A stretch of DNA of 64,000 nt, taken from Paracoccus jeotgali. GTDB taxonomy: Bacteria; Pseudomonadota; Alphaproteobacteria; Rhodobacterales; Rhodobacteraceae. The notes under the pieces are model-generated. The model was not told the origin of the DNA. It saw only the letters and a program-made list of their open reading frames with translations, and did not search any database. A program made the translations under genes and the position numbers. The stretch is taken from NCBI RefSeq assembly GCF_002865605.1, contig NZ_CP025583.1, positions 2,522,501 to 2,586,500 of the forward strand, in the 5' to 3' direction. This document shows positions 29,197 to 37,521 of the stretch, piece after piece; position 1 is the stretch's first letter, and each line of letters begins with the position of its first letter.

Positions 29197-30006
29197 TCAG
29201 CGATAGACGCCCTTGATGGTCAGGTCGGCAGGTTCGCCCTCGCCCACCCACTTTTCATACAGCTCGGCATAGCGGCCGGTGCGGACCTGCTGGTGGATGA
29301 ACAGGTTCAGATAGTTCAGCAGCCCCTGTTCGTTGCGCAGCGTGATCAGGGCCACATAGTCGGGCACCATCGGCGCCTTGTCGACGACGCGGATGCCGGG
29401 GAAGTTGCCGGATTTCACATTCGCCTCGGCCACTTCGACGGTCGAGACGGTGGCGTCCAGCTGGCCCTGCGACAGCGCCAGGAACACGTCGGCCTGGTTC
29501 TGATAGGGCCGGAACTCGCCCTCGCCCCACTCCTTGATCTTGCCTTCCAGCCAGATCGCCTCATAGGTGCCGGCGGTGGCGCCGACGGTCTTGCCCTTCA
29601 TGCCTTCCCAGTCGGTCATCTCTACGCCTTCATTGGCGACGACGGCGTTTTCAAAGGCGTAATAGGGGATGGTGAAGCCGACCGTCTTGGCCCGTTCCAG
29701 CGTGTCCGAGGTCGAGGCGACGCCCACATCGACCTGACCCGAGACCAGCGCCGGGATGCGTTCAGGGAAGGTCGTCTCGACGATTTCCGCCGTCACGCCC
29801 AGCGCGGCGGCCAGATCGTTGCAGTAATCGACGTCGAAGCCCTGCGGATTGTTGTCGGCATCGCGCGAGCCCATCGGCGGAAAGTCCAGCACCACCGCGC
29901 AGCGCAGCGTGCCCGAGGCGATGATGTCGTCCAGCTTGTCGGCCATGGCCGGACCCGCCAAGGCGGTCGCGGCGAAGGTCACAGCAGTAATGACTGCCTT
30001 TTTCAT
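29197..30006 (-). CDS. Periplasmic amino-acid-binding protein of the hydroxyproline ABC system
   Basis: 269 residues of the bacterial solute-binding family 3. Signal peptide MKKAVITAVTFAATALAGPAMA, then the mature protein opens DKLDDIIASGTLRCAVVLDFPP (quoted in part), with GFDVDYCNDLAAALG and ERAKTVGFTIPYY in their usual places. The ATG at 30006 has GGGAGG 8 nt upstream, although the frame is open much further. First gene of the long operon; operator site 2 and a promoter-like pair lie upstream. Confidence 0.9.
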   Translation of the reverse strand: MKKAVITAVTFAATALAGPAMADKLDDIIASGTLRCAVVLDFPPMGSRDADNNPQGFDVDYCNDLAAALGVTAEIVETTFPERIPALVSGQVDVGVASTSDTLERAKTVGFTIPYYAFENAVVANEGVEMTDWEGMKGKTVGATAGTYEAIWLEGKIKEWGEGEFRPYQNQADVFLALSQGQLDATVSTVEVAEANVKSGNFPGIRVVDKAPMVPDYVALITLRNEQGLLNYLNLFIHQQVRTGRYAELYEKWVGEGEPADLTIKGVYR

Positions 30007-30060
30007 TATTGATTCCTCCCTTTCGGTGATCGGGTCGAGATCGACCGATTCCACCCCGTT

Positions 30061-30089
30061 TTTATCACGTCTGCCGATCCGGAAATCAA
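30061..30089 (-). promoter_or_regulatory. Promoter-like -35/-10 pair for the transport-catabolic operon
   Basis: On the minus strand TTGATT (30089-30084) and GATAAA (30066-30061) are 17 nt apart, about 55 nt before the binding-protein start. Matches to consensus are moderate (4 of 6 each). The operator-like repeat at 30097-30109 lies just upstream of the -35. Confidence 0.35.
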
Positions 30090-30096
30090 ACAAAAA

Positions 30097-30109
30097 ATAC
30101 AACGTGTAT
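30097..30109. promoter_or_regulatory. Operator-like inverted repeat, site 2
   Basis: ATACAACGTGTAT, a perfect inverted repeat (ATACA, 3-nt spacer, TGTAT), about 90 nt upstream of the binding-protein gene. Best copy of the three; related sites are at 21317 and 31791. Confidence 0.65.
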
Positions 30110-30179
30110 GCAGATTGGCCGGACATCAGGACGGGCCGCGAGGCCAGCATCGCCGAGGCGGACGTCAGGCCGCGCGGAT

Positions 30180-30217
30180 CGGCCGGGCAGGCGGGGAAAG
30201 CCTCGACTGCCCGGCCG
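30180..30217 (-). terminator. Terminator-like hairpin after the aldehyde dehydrogenase gene
   Basis: Perfect 11-bp stem CGGCCGGGCAG / CTGCCCGGCCG, 6 nt beyond the aldehyde dehydrogenase stop, with an inner loop that can form an extra short stem (AGGC/GCCT). No T-run. It separates this gene from the binding-protein promoter. Confidence 0.55.
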
Positions 30218-30223
30218 TATGGG

Positions 30224-31738
30224 TCAAGCCAGATCTTCGGGCAGGATCGAGGCGGGGATGTTCTGATAGCAGACCGGGCGCAGGAAGCGCCGGATGGACA
30301 GCGTGCCGACCGAGGTCGCGCCGAAATTGGTGCTGGCCGGATAGGGGCCGCCATGGACCATGCTGTCGGCCACCTCGACCCCGGTGGGGAAGCCGTTGGC
30401 CAGCACGCGCCCGGCCTTGCGTTCCAGGATCGGCAGCAGGCGGCGGGCGTCATCCGCGTCCGCGTCGTCCATGTGGATGGTGGCGGTCAACTGCCCCTCC
30501 AACCCGCGGGCCAGGCTCTCCATCTCGTCCGCGCCGCTGACGCGGATCACCAGACCCAGCGGGCCGAACACCTCTTCGCCCAGCGCGTGATCCTGAAGAT
30601 AGGTCGCGGCGTCGGTTTCATACAGGTTCGGCCGCGCCTCGCGCCCGCTGCTGTCGGTGGTCAGCACCGGCGTCACCGCGTTGCGGGTGTCGAAGCGCGC
30701 CTTGCCCTCGCGATAGGCCTTGGCAATGCCGTCGGTCAGCATGACCTGCGCGTCGGTCTGCTGCAGCGCCTGACCCGCGGCGGCGACAAAGGCGTCGCCC
30801 TCGGCCCCCTGACCGATCACGGCGATGCCGGGATTGGTGCAGAACTGACCCGCGCCCATGGTCAGCGACCCGGCCCAGCCCTGCCCGATCTCTGTCCCGC
30901 GCGCGGCGGCGGCGTGGGGCAGAACGAACATCGGGTTCACGCTACCCAGCTCGCCGAAAAAGGGGATCGGCTCGGGCCGCGCGGCGCACAGGTCGAACAG
31001 CGCCCGCCCGCCGGCGAGGCTGCCGGTAAAGCCCACGGCCTTGATCAGCGGATGCTGGACCAGCGCCTGTCCGACCTCGCGGTCGCCGCCCTGGATCAGG
31101 CTGAAGACGCCCGCGGGCATCCCCGTGCGCTCGATGGCGGCCTTAATCGCCTCGGCCACGATCTCGCCGGTGCCGGGATGGGCCGAGTGGCCCTTGACCA
31201 CCACCGGGCAACCCGCCGCCAGCGCCGCCGCGGTGTCGCCACCGGCGGTCGAGAAGGCGAGCGGAAAGTTCGACGCCCCGAACACCGCGACCGGGCCGAT
31301 GGGCCGCTGCACCATCCGCAATTCGGGACGCGGCAGGGGCTGGCGGTCGGGCAGGGCCGCGTCGATGCGGCGGTCGAGATAGTCGCCCTTGCGGATATGA
31401 TCGGCGAACAGCCGAAGCTGGCCGGTGGTGCGGCCGCGCTCGCCCTGCAGCCGCGCCTCGGGCAGGCCGGATTCCTGACTGCCGATCTGGGTGATCGCCT
31501 CGGCGCGGGCCTCGATCTCGTCGGCGATGGCGTCAAGGAAATCGGCACGCGCGGCCCGGCTGGTCTGGGCATAGTCCCAGAACGCGGCCTCGGCCGCCTG
31601 ACAGGCGCGGTCAACCAGCTTGGGCGAGCCAACGGAAAAATCATGTGCGGGGCCATGCGCGGGCTCGGACCGGAACTGCGAGGCCCCCGCCACCCATTCG
31701 CCAGCAATCAGGTGTTTGCCATGAGGGTCAAAGCTCAT
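30224..31738 (-). CDS. Aldehyde dehydrogenase, probable 2-oxoglutarate semialdehyde dehydrogenase
   Basis: 504 residues of the ALDH superfamily. Catalytic Cys300 in GAGQFCTNPG, Glu263 in FFGELGSVNP, NAD-site FGASNFPLAFS near 153-163 and FTGSLAGGR near 237. The EL-G-S-V-N-P variant of the Glu motif and length are typical of 2-oxoglutarate-semialdehyde dehydrogenases of hydroxyproline and sugar-acid pathways. It would finish 4-hydroxyproline breakdown by making 2-oxoglutarate. The ATG at 31738 has GGAG upstream; the frame runs further only by chance. Divergent from the reductase gene across about 100 bp holding operator site 3. Confidence 0.9.
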   Translation of the reverse strand: MSFDPHGKHLIAGEWVAGASQFRSEPAHGPAHDFSVGSPKLVDRACQAAEAAFWDYAQTSRAARADFLDAIADEIEARAEAITQIGSQESGLPEARLQGERGRTTGQLRLFADHIRKGDYLDRRIDAALPDRQPLPRPELRMVQRPIGPVAVFGASNFPLAFSTAGGDTAAALAAGCPVVVKGHSAHPGTGEIVAEAIKAAIERTGMPAGVFSLIQGGDREVGQALVQHPLIKAVGFTGSLAGGRALFDLCAARPEPIPFFGELGSVNPMFVLPHAAAARGTEIGQGWAGSLTMGAGQFCTNPGIAVIGQGAEGDAFVAAAGQALQQTDAQVMLTDGIAKAYREGKARFDTRNAVTPVLTTDSSGREARPNLYETDAATYLQDHALGEEVFGPLGLVIRVSGADEMESLARGLEGQLTATIHMDDADADDARRLLPILERKAGRVLANGFPTGVEVADSMVHGGPYPASTNFGATSVGTLSIRRFLRPVCYQNIPASILPEDLA

Positions 31739-31790
31739 CTTCGGTCTCCATTTTTTCGGATCTGGGGCAGGGTCGAGTTGCCCGACCTGC

Positions 31791-31803
31791 ATACATGACG
31801 TAT
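31791..31803. promoter_or_regulatory. Operator-like inverted repeat, site 3
   Basis: ATACATGACGTAT: ATACA, 3-nt spacer, CGTAT (one mismatch). It lies in the divergent region between the aldehyde dehydrogenase and the reductase. In addition ATACATG is repeated directly at 31791 and 31802, 11 nt apart, about one helical turn, which could allow two dimers to bind on one face. Confidence 0.6.
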
Positions 31804-31838
31804 ACATGCCTCGCAACCAGCAGAGCGAAGGCCGTCCC

Positions 31839-32861
31839 ATGCCGGATACGACCCTGACCATTGACGAGTTGACCCAGCTTGTCACCCGCATCTTTCTGAA
31901 CGCCGGGGTGACGCCTGCACAGGCCGGGCCGGTGGCGCAGGTGATCGTCGCGGGTGAACGTGACGGCTGCAAATCCCACGGCGTCTATCGGATCGAGGGG
32001 TGTCTGCGGACGCTGGCGGCGGGCAAGGTGCAGGGGCAGGCGCAACCGGTGCTGCAACAGGATGAGGGCGCGATCATCCGCGTCGATGCCGGCGGCGGGT
32101 TTTCCCCCGGCGCCTTCGATCTGGGCGCGCCGCTGCTGGCCCGGCGGGCGCAGGATCTGGGCATCGCCGCGCTGGTCATCAACAATTGCACGCATTTCTC
32201 GGCCCTCTGGCCGGAGATTGAGGCGCTGTGCGATCATGGCGTCGCGGCGCTGGCGATGTGCCCCAGCTATTCCACCGTCGCGCCCTCTGGCGGAAACGCG
32301 CCGCTGCTGGGCACGAACCCCTTTGCCTTCGGCTGGCCCCGGCCCGACAAGCTGCCCTATGTCTTCGACTTCGCCACCTCGGTCGCCGCGCGTGGCGAGA
32401 TCGAGCTGCACCGCCGCGCCGGCACGCCTCTGCCCGAAGGCTGGGCGATCGACCGCGACGGCCAGCCCACCACCGACCCGCAAGAGGCGCTGGACGGGGC
32501 GATGCTGCCCTTTGGCGGGCACAAGGGCTCGGCCATCTCGACCATGATCGAGCTGCTGGGCGGGGCGATGATCGGCGATCTGACCAGCCGCGAGACGCTG
32601 GATTACCTTGGCACCACCGACTACCTGCCCCATCACGGCGAGCTTCTGATCGCGCTGAGCCCCGAACGCTTCTCGGCCGGGCGCCCCGGCGATCCCTTCG
32701 CGCGGGCCGAGACGCTGTTCAAGGCGATCTCGGGCCAAGGCGCCCGCCTGCCCTCGCAACGCCGCTTTGCCGCGCGCGAGGTCTCGCAGCGCGACGGCAT
32801 CACCCTGAGCGGCGAGGAAATGGCGCGGCTGACCCGCCTGCTGGACGATCCGCGCGTCTAG
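31839..32861 (+). CDS. Malate/L-lactate dehydrogenase-family oxidoreductase, probable 1-pyrroline-2-carboxylate reductase
   Basis: 340 residues of the Ldh2/DpkA family of NAD(P)H-dependent ketimine reductases. The catalytic His47 in KSHGVYR, the NCTHFSALWPEIE stretch, GTNPFAFGWP and FGGHKGSAIS match the family. DpkA-type members reduce 1-piperideine- and 1-pyrroline-2-carboxylate; here the substrate would come from aconitase X and the product is L-proline for PutA. The ATG at 31839 (GAAGG before it) is preferred to 31806, which falls inside the repeat ATACATG of the operator region. Confidence 0.85.
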   Translation: MPDTTLTIDELTQLVTRIFLNAGVTPAQAGPVAQVIVAGERDGCKSHGVYRIEGCLRTLAAGKVQGQAQPVLQQDEGAIIRVDAGGGFSPGAFDLGAPLLARRAQDLGIAALVINNCTHFSALWPEIEALCDHGVAALAMCPSYSTVAPSGGNAPLLGTNPFAFGWPRPDKLPYVFDFATSVAARGEIELHRRAGTPLPEGWAIDRDGQPTTDPQEALDGAMLPFGGHKGSAISTMIELLGGAMIGDLTSRETLDYLGTTDYLPHHGELLIALSPERFSAGRPGDPFARAETLFKAISGQGARLPSQRRFAAREVSQRDGITLSGEEMARLTRLLDDPRV

Positions 32862-32890
32862 CCGCCGCTATTGTCAGGCTGACCAACGCA

Positions 32891-32917
32891 AAAGGCCGGC
32901 GCTGAACGCCGGCCTTT
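32891..32917. terminator. Bidirectional terminator
   Basis: Perfect 11-bp stem AAAGGCCGGCG / CGCCGGCCTTT with a CTGAA loop, between the convergent reductase and RTX genes. The A/T ends of the stem provide a short T-run in both directions. Confidence 0.8.
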
Positions 32918-32938
32918 CCTGTTGTCACGGTCGCTCGC

Positions 32939-35017
32939 TTACATCAGCAGCGGCTTGGCGTTCTGCGCGTGACGAACCGCCAGCTTGCGGCCCATCCGCC
33001 CCGACACCAGCATCCGCGCCGACACCGCCTCGGCGTGGTTCTGGGCCAGTTCCGGGAAGATCGCCATGATCTCGGCCAGTGCCTGCGGCCCGACCGAGCG
33101 CAGCGCCTCTTCGCCGGTGAACATCGATTCGGTCTCGGCGCCGTTCGACAGCACGATCTGGTGGCGGTCGAACAGGAAGTGGACATAGGTCACGCTGTCC
33201 AGATCCGTCGCGATGTCGATCCCGTCCAGCTGCACCAGCTGCTTGGCCGCGACCAGCACCTCGGCCGCGCCGAACATCTTCATCGCGATGCGCGAGCGCA
33301 CGAGGATCCGGTGCTGCGGCGAAACGATCAGGTCGCTATGCGGCAGGCCATCGCCCAGCGCCCCGGCCCGGATACGGATCGGACGCAGGTTCGGATAGGC
33401 GGCCAGCGTATCGGCATCCAGATGCCGCTTGCCGATCCAGCGGATCGCCTGCAGCCCGTCATCGCGCGTCTCGACCAGATCACCGACCTGCAGATCGCCC
33501 GCGGCAACCTCGTCACCGTCAGCCATGATCAGCGCATCGGCACCGAAGCAGACGACGTTGGTGTTGTCCCAGGTCAGATCCTCACCGTCGACGGCGTTCC
33601 CGCCGTTCTGGATCCGCATGTCGCCGATGACGTTCAGCACGCCGTCTTCCTGATCGGCACGCAGCCAGCCCAGGGGGTTGCCGTAGGTATTTTCCGGGTT
33701 CGCCGCGTTCCATTCCGCGAGGGTCTGCTCGTTATACCACTTGCTCAGGTCAACGAAGTCGTTGTTGTCCTGCCCCGTCCCCAAGACGATGTCGCCGTCT
33801 TCGATATTGCCGCCGGTGGCGACGTTGAAGTCCTTGATCAGGACACCGTCGCCCGCCACGAAGGTATCGAAACCGTCGCCGCCTGTCAGCGTGTCCTTGC
33901 CCTCGCCGCCATCGAGGAAGTCATTCCCCTTGCCGCCATCGAGCAGGTCGTTACCCGCGCCGCCATACAAGACGTCGTTGCCCTCCCCGCCCTTCAGCGT
34001 GTCGTTCCCGGACTCGCCATACAGCGTGTCGTTGCCGGCGCCGCCAAACAGAAGGTCGTTCCCGGTTCCGCCATACAGGACGTCGTTGCCGGTGCCGCCA
34101 TCCAGAAGGTCGTCTCCGGTGCCGCCATACAGGACGTCGTTGCCGTCTTCGCCGTAGAGGCTGTCGTCACCGCCCTGGCCATAGATGGTGTCGTTGCCGG
34201 TGCCGCCATACAGAACATCGGCGGCGTTATCGTCGGGTCCGACCACATTTTCAGGGCCGTGGCCATAGATCAGATCATTACCAGCCCCGCCTTCGACGGT
34301 GTCAGCGGCGAGACCGGCATAAACGGTGTCGTTACCGGCGCCGGCGCGGATATGGTCCATATTTCCGGTGTGACCGGGCAGGATCGCGTCGTTCGAATCG
34401 ACGCGGTCGCCGCGGGCATCGACATAGCCGGGCACCATCAGATCGTCATCCGCCGTGCCATCGACAAAGCCGTCACGGAACAGCAGCGGCACGCGATCCG
34501 TCGAGACCTGGGCAAAATTGGTGACGAAGCTGGGCTCGTTCTTGAATTTGATCGAGCGGATCGGATGCGAGACCAGTTCCCCCTGCCCCTCGTCATCGCC
34601 ACCCGACAGTGGCGCCAGCAGGAACATGTCGCCATTCGTCATCTGCAGGACGCGTGCGGTGATGGTGATGGTCTGGGTCTGACCGCCGCCCAGTTCCTGC
34701 ACGACCGTCACACCGGTGACGACGACACCGGCATCAGCCTCGCTGGTATAGTTCTGGCCAGCGCGGGTATAGGTGATGTTGTCTCGGGGAGCGGGGTTGT
34801 TGTGGTCGAAGGAGACGCCGTTTCCGCCGTTATTGTCGTTCAGCGACAGGTTCGTGCTCTGCGCGAACAACGGGCTGCCTTGCGTCCCGATGGTCTTGCC
34901 GCCGAGGACGTTATTGACCGCACCCTGACCGACGATCCCGTCGTTGCTGCCGCCGTTGAAGGTGTCCATCCGGGTCGCATTGCCCAGATAGAGTGACTGA
35001 TACTCAGTTGACGCCAT
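32939..35017 (-). CDS. RTX calcium-binding protein with C-terminal Hint domain
   Basis: 692 residues, Asp/Asn/Gly-rich and without an N-terminal signal peptide. Residues 1-220 are an unassigned beta-type region. From about 225 to 390 run some fifteen GGxGxDxLx nonapeptides (such as [20 protein letters not shown]), which fold as a calcium-bound parallel beta roll. From Cys490 ([11 protein letters not shown]) to about 640 is a Hint domain of the intein/Hedgehog type, usually self-processing. The pattern is common in Rhodobacteraceae proteins exported by type I secretion; no secretion genes are nearby. Role unknown: adhesin, enzyme carrier or exoprotein. Its upstream region is unusually AT-rich for the window. 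Confidence 0.88.
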   Translation of the reverse strand: MASTEYQSLYLGNATRMDTFNGGSNDGIVGQGAVNNVLGGKTIGTQGSPLFAQSTNLSLNDNNGGNGVSFDHNNPAPRDNITYTRAGQNYTSEADAGVVVTGVTVVQELGGGQTQTITITARVLQMTNGDMFLLAPLSGGDDEGQGELVSHPIRSIKFKNEPSFVTNFAQVSTDRVPLLFRDGFVDGTADDDLMVPGYVDARGDRVDSNDAILPGHTGNMDHIRAGAGNDTVYAGLAADTVEGGAGNDLIYGHGPENVVGPDDNAADVLYGGTGNDTIYGQGGDDSLYGEDGNDVLYGGTGDDLLDGGTGNDVLYGGTGNDLLFGGAGNDTLYGESGNDTLKGGEGNDVLYGGAGNDLLDGGKGNDFLDGGEGKDTLTGGDGFDTFVAGDGVLIKDFNVATGGNIEDGDIVLGTGQDNNDFVDLSKWYNEQTLAEWNAANPENTYGNPLGWLRADQEDGVLNVIGDMRIQNGGNAVDGEDLTWDNTNVVCFGADALIMADGDEVAAGDLQVGDLVETRDDGLQAIRWIGKRHLDADTLAAYPNLRPIRIRAGALGDGLPHSDLIVSPQHRILVRSRIAMKMFGAAEVLVAAKQLVQLDGIDIATDLDSVTYVHFLFDRHQIVLSNGAETESMFTGEEALRSVGPQALAEIMAIFPELAQNHAEAVSARMLVSGRMGRKLAVRHAQNAKPLLM
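33848..34345 (-). repeat. RTX nonapeptide repeat array
   Basis: The stretch coding for residues ~225-390 of the RTX/Hint protein. Repeated DNA units of 27 nt encode GGxGNDxLY-type nonapeptides; several neighbouring units are near identical at the DNA level (for instance repeated GCCGCCATACAG on the + strand). Confidence 0.85.
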
Positions 35018-35386
35018 GACAAACCCTTATCCCTGTGGCGATACACGATCCGCGACAGCGCAATAAGAGTTTGGAAAGGCCAGCCAAAAACCGCCGGCAA
35101 CTCGCAACTACATACCACAGACTACTCGCCACGAACGTGACCGAATCGATGGGGCAACGCCCCGGTAACACTGACTTTGTTACAGCCGGCCTTTCCGGCG
35201 AGCAACTGTTTTCATTGCCCTTTTACCTGTCCTTTTAGACAGTCTTTAATCAAGATGCCGCGGGACCGCCCATTGGTCGGACAAACCCACCACTCGGCCC
35301 GCCTCTGGCCCTTGCGAAACGCGGCGCGGGGTGAAACCTTGCGGCCAGTTCACTCGCGCCAAAAGCCGCCCCGGAAGGAACCTGAC
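35018..35386. other. Divergent intergenic region with inverted repeat GTAACA-N7-TGTTAC
   Basis: No gene is seen in these 369 bp between the RTX gene and the class III aminotransferase. The RTX-proximal half is clearly richer in A/T than its surroundings. A perfect inverted repeat GTAACA / TGTTAC with a 7-nt spacer lies at 35165-35183 and could be an operator for either gene. A ribosome site GGAAGGAA precedes 35387. Confidence 0.45.
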
Positions 35387-36709
35387 ATGACCCATATCCT
35401 GCATCGCAGCATCGGCCCGGATCTGCCGCGCGCCGTTTCCGGTGAGGGCGTCTGGATCGCCGACGCGCAGGGGAAGCGCTACCTCGACGGATCGGGCGGG
35501 GCGGCGGTGACCGCTCTCGGCCACGGCAATGCCGAGGTGCTGGACGCGATGCGGCGGCAGATGGACGCCATCGCCTATGCCCACACCTCGTTCTTTACCA
35601 CCGATGCCGCCGAATCGCTGGCGGATCGGCTGGTCGGGCTGGCGCCGGGGGGGCTCGAGCATGTGTATCTCGTCTCGGGCGGGTCCGAGGCGGTCGAGGC
35701 GGCGCTGAAGATGGCGCGGCAGTACTTCGTCGAGATCGGCCAGCCGCAGCGCCGCCACATCATCGCGCGCCGGCAAAGCTATCACGGCAACACCATCGGC
35801 GCGCTGGCCACCGGCGGGAATGAATGGCGGCGGCGGCAGTTCCAGCCGATCCTGCCGGAAACGCATCACGTCTCGCCCTGCTACGCCTATCGCGACATGG
35901 CGGCGGGCGAATCGCCCGAGGAATACGGCGCGCGGCTGGCGGTCGAGCTGGACGAGACGATCCGGCGTCTGGGCGCGGATGAGGTCATCGCCTTCGTGGC
36001 CGAGCCGGTCGTCGGCGCCACCCTGGGCGCGGTGACGGCGGTCCCCGGCTATTTCCGCGCCATCCGCGAGGTCTGCGACCGCCACGGCGTGCTGCTGATC
36101 CTGGACGAGGTGATGTGCGGGATGGGCCGCACCGGCACCATCTTCGCCCATGAACAGGAAGGCATCGCCCCCGATCTGGTCACCATCGCCAAAGGTCTGG
36201 GCGGCGGCTATCAGCCCATCGGGGCGGTGATGCTGTCCGACCGGATCTATCGCGCCTTCGCCGAGGGCTCGGGCCTGTTCCAGCACGGCCACACCTATAT
36301 CGGCCACCCGATTGCCGCCGCCGCCGCCGACAAGGTGGTCGAGATCATGGCCCGCCCCGGCATGATGGAAAACGTGCAGGCGATGGGCGAGCGTCTGCAA
36401 TCGGGGCTGGAATCGCGGCTGGGGCAGCACCCCAATGTCGGCGACATTCGCGGGCGCGGGCTGTTCCGGGGGGTCGAACTGGTCGCCGACCGCGACAGCA
36501 AGACGCCGCTCGATCCGGCGCTGAAGACCCATGCCAAGATCAAGAAAGAGGCGATGGCCCGCGGGCTGATGTGCTATCCGATGGGCGGCACCATCGACGG
36601 GGTGCGCGGCGATCACGTCCTGCTCGCCCCGCCCTATATCATCGCCCCGGAGGAGGTCGACATCCTCGTCGACCGCCTCGGCGACGCGATCGAGGCGGTG
36701 CTGGCCTAG
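35387..36709 (+). CDS. Class III PLP aminotransferase (aspartate-aminotransferase family)
   Basis: 440 residues. Class III features: GSGGAAVTALGHGN near the start, VSGGSEAVEAALKMARQY, ARRQSYHGNT, LILDEVMCGMGRTG and PLP Lys269 in TIAKGLGGGYQPIG. The family moves amino groups from omega-amino acids, diamines or similar donors to keto acids; the donor here is unknown and neighbours give no hint. The frame is open to 35177, but 35387 has GGAAGGAA upstream and gives the normal N-terminus. Its stop codon overlaps the stop of the convergent SleB-like gene in a shared CTAG. Confidence 0.88.
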   Translation: MTHILHRSIGPDLPRAVSGEGVWIADAQGKRYLDGSGGAAVTALGHGNAEVLDAMRRQMDAIAYAHTSFFTTDAAESLADRLVGLAPGGLEHVYLVSGGSEAVEAALKMARQYFVEIGQPQRRHIIARRQSYHGNTIGALATGGNEWRRRQFQPILPETHHVSPCYAYRDMAAGESPEEYGARLAVELDETIRRLGADEVIAFVAEPVVGATLGAVTAVPGYFRAIREVCDRHGVLLILDEVMCGMGRTGTIFAHEQEGIAPDLVTIAKGLGGGYQPIGAVMLSDRIYRAFAEGSGLFQHGHTYIGHPIAAAAADKVVEIMARPGMMENVQAMGERLQSGLESRLGQHPNVGDIRGRGLFRGVELVADRDSKTPLDPALKTHAKIKKEAMARGLMCYPMGGTIDGVRGDHVLLAPPYIIAPEEVDILVDRLGDAIEAVLA

Positions 36710-37212
36710 CGGCGGCGGGTGATGCCCTCGATCGGGGGCAGCGGCACCGGCTGGCTGACCCGAATGGCGGGGCGCTTTTCGTAGAACGCGTTGCCGCCGG
36801 TGGTCACGACATAATGCATGTTGTCATAGCCGAAGCGATGCGTCGCGGCGTGGAAATACTGGGCGTTGCCGGTCAGCGGGTGACGCTCGCCGCGCAGGAC
36901 GGACCGCGCGGCCTCGCGCACCAGCGGCAGCGAGCGGTCGTTCATCTTCCGCGTCATGATGCCGGGCGCGAACTGGTTCTTTTGCCCGACCACGCCGCAG
37001 ACGCTGCGCGGGAAATCGGGCGATCTGACCCGGTTCATCACCACGCTGCCGACCGCGATCATCCCGTCCCGGCTCGAGCGGTTCGATTCGAAATACATCG
37101 CCCGTTCCATGCAATCCTGCGGCGAATGGCGGCGGCCAAAGCCGCAGCCGGCCAGCACCGCCGTCCCCAGCAGCAGACACACCGTCAGCCGCCGTCCCGA
37201 TAGCCATGACAT
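36706..37212 (-). CDS. Cell-wall hydrolase, SleB-like lipoprotein
   Basis: 168 residues. N-terminal hydrophobic segment with the lipobox LAGC (Cys23) marks it as a lipoprotein. The rest matches the Hydrolase_2/SleB domain: ERAMYFESNRSSRDGMIAVGSVVMNRV (quoted in part) with the catalytic Glu in MYFES, then CGVVGQKNQFAP. Such proteins are lytic transglycosylase-like peptidoglycan hydrolases; outside spore formers they act in wall remodelling. The start at 37212 gives the classical signal peptide. Confidence 0.85.
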   Translation of the reverse strand: MSWLSGRRLTVCLLLGTAVLAGCGFGRRHSPQDCMERAMYFESNRSSRDGMIAVGSVVMNRVRSPDFPRSVCGVVGQKNQFAPGIMTRKMNDRSLPLVREAARSVLRGERHPLTGNAQYFHAATHRFGYDNMHYVVTTGGNAFYEKRPAIRVSQPVPLPPIEGITRRR

Positions 37213-37521
37213 CACGTTCCTGCCCCTTGTGCTTTCTTGCCCGTCGCGGCCCTTTTTCACCGGGCCTTGCCGGCACGCTAGCAGCCGGAATGGTTCGCGT
37301 CCAATCACGCCACGCGGTTTCAGGCGGCTGTCGCGGCTTTCCGCCGCAATCCGAAACGCCGTCGCCGGGCCGCGCAGGGCGCCGGAATGTCCGCCCTTTC
37401 CCGATCCCCCCGCCGCGACGTGCCTTGCCTTTCCCCGCCCATCCGGGCTAGGCCGCGCTGCCCGCAGGCTTTCGCCGGCGGGGCTTTTCCGTTTCCGTTC
37501 AACGCCTGACAGATCGAGACC
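37213..37521. other. Intergenic region before metN with attenuator-like hairpin
   Basis: No coding region is seen in 309 bp. Near the metN end a hairpin can form at 37461-37482 (CCCGC / GCGGG and GGC / GCC, TTTC loop, one mismatch) followed by GCTTTTCC and more T-rich sequence, 40 nt before the metN ATG. It could be an upstream terminator or a leader attenuator. I looked for a SAM riboswitch and could not recognise one. Confidence 0.35.

Noticed and set aside
27790..30453. Long N-terminal extensions of the permease and binding-protein frames
   Set aside because: The extra residues are not membrane or signal-peptide like and cross hairpins or the operator; ribosome sites support the shorter starts at 28443 and 30006.
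37213..37521. SAM-responsive riboswitch upstream of metNIQ
   Set aside because: The leader has a hairpin and T-rich stretch but I could not recognise conserved SAM-I, SAM-II or SAH riboswitch core sequences.
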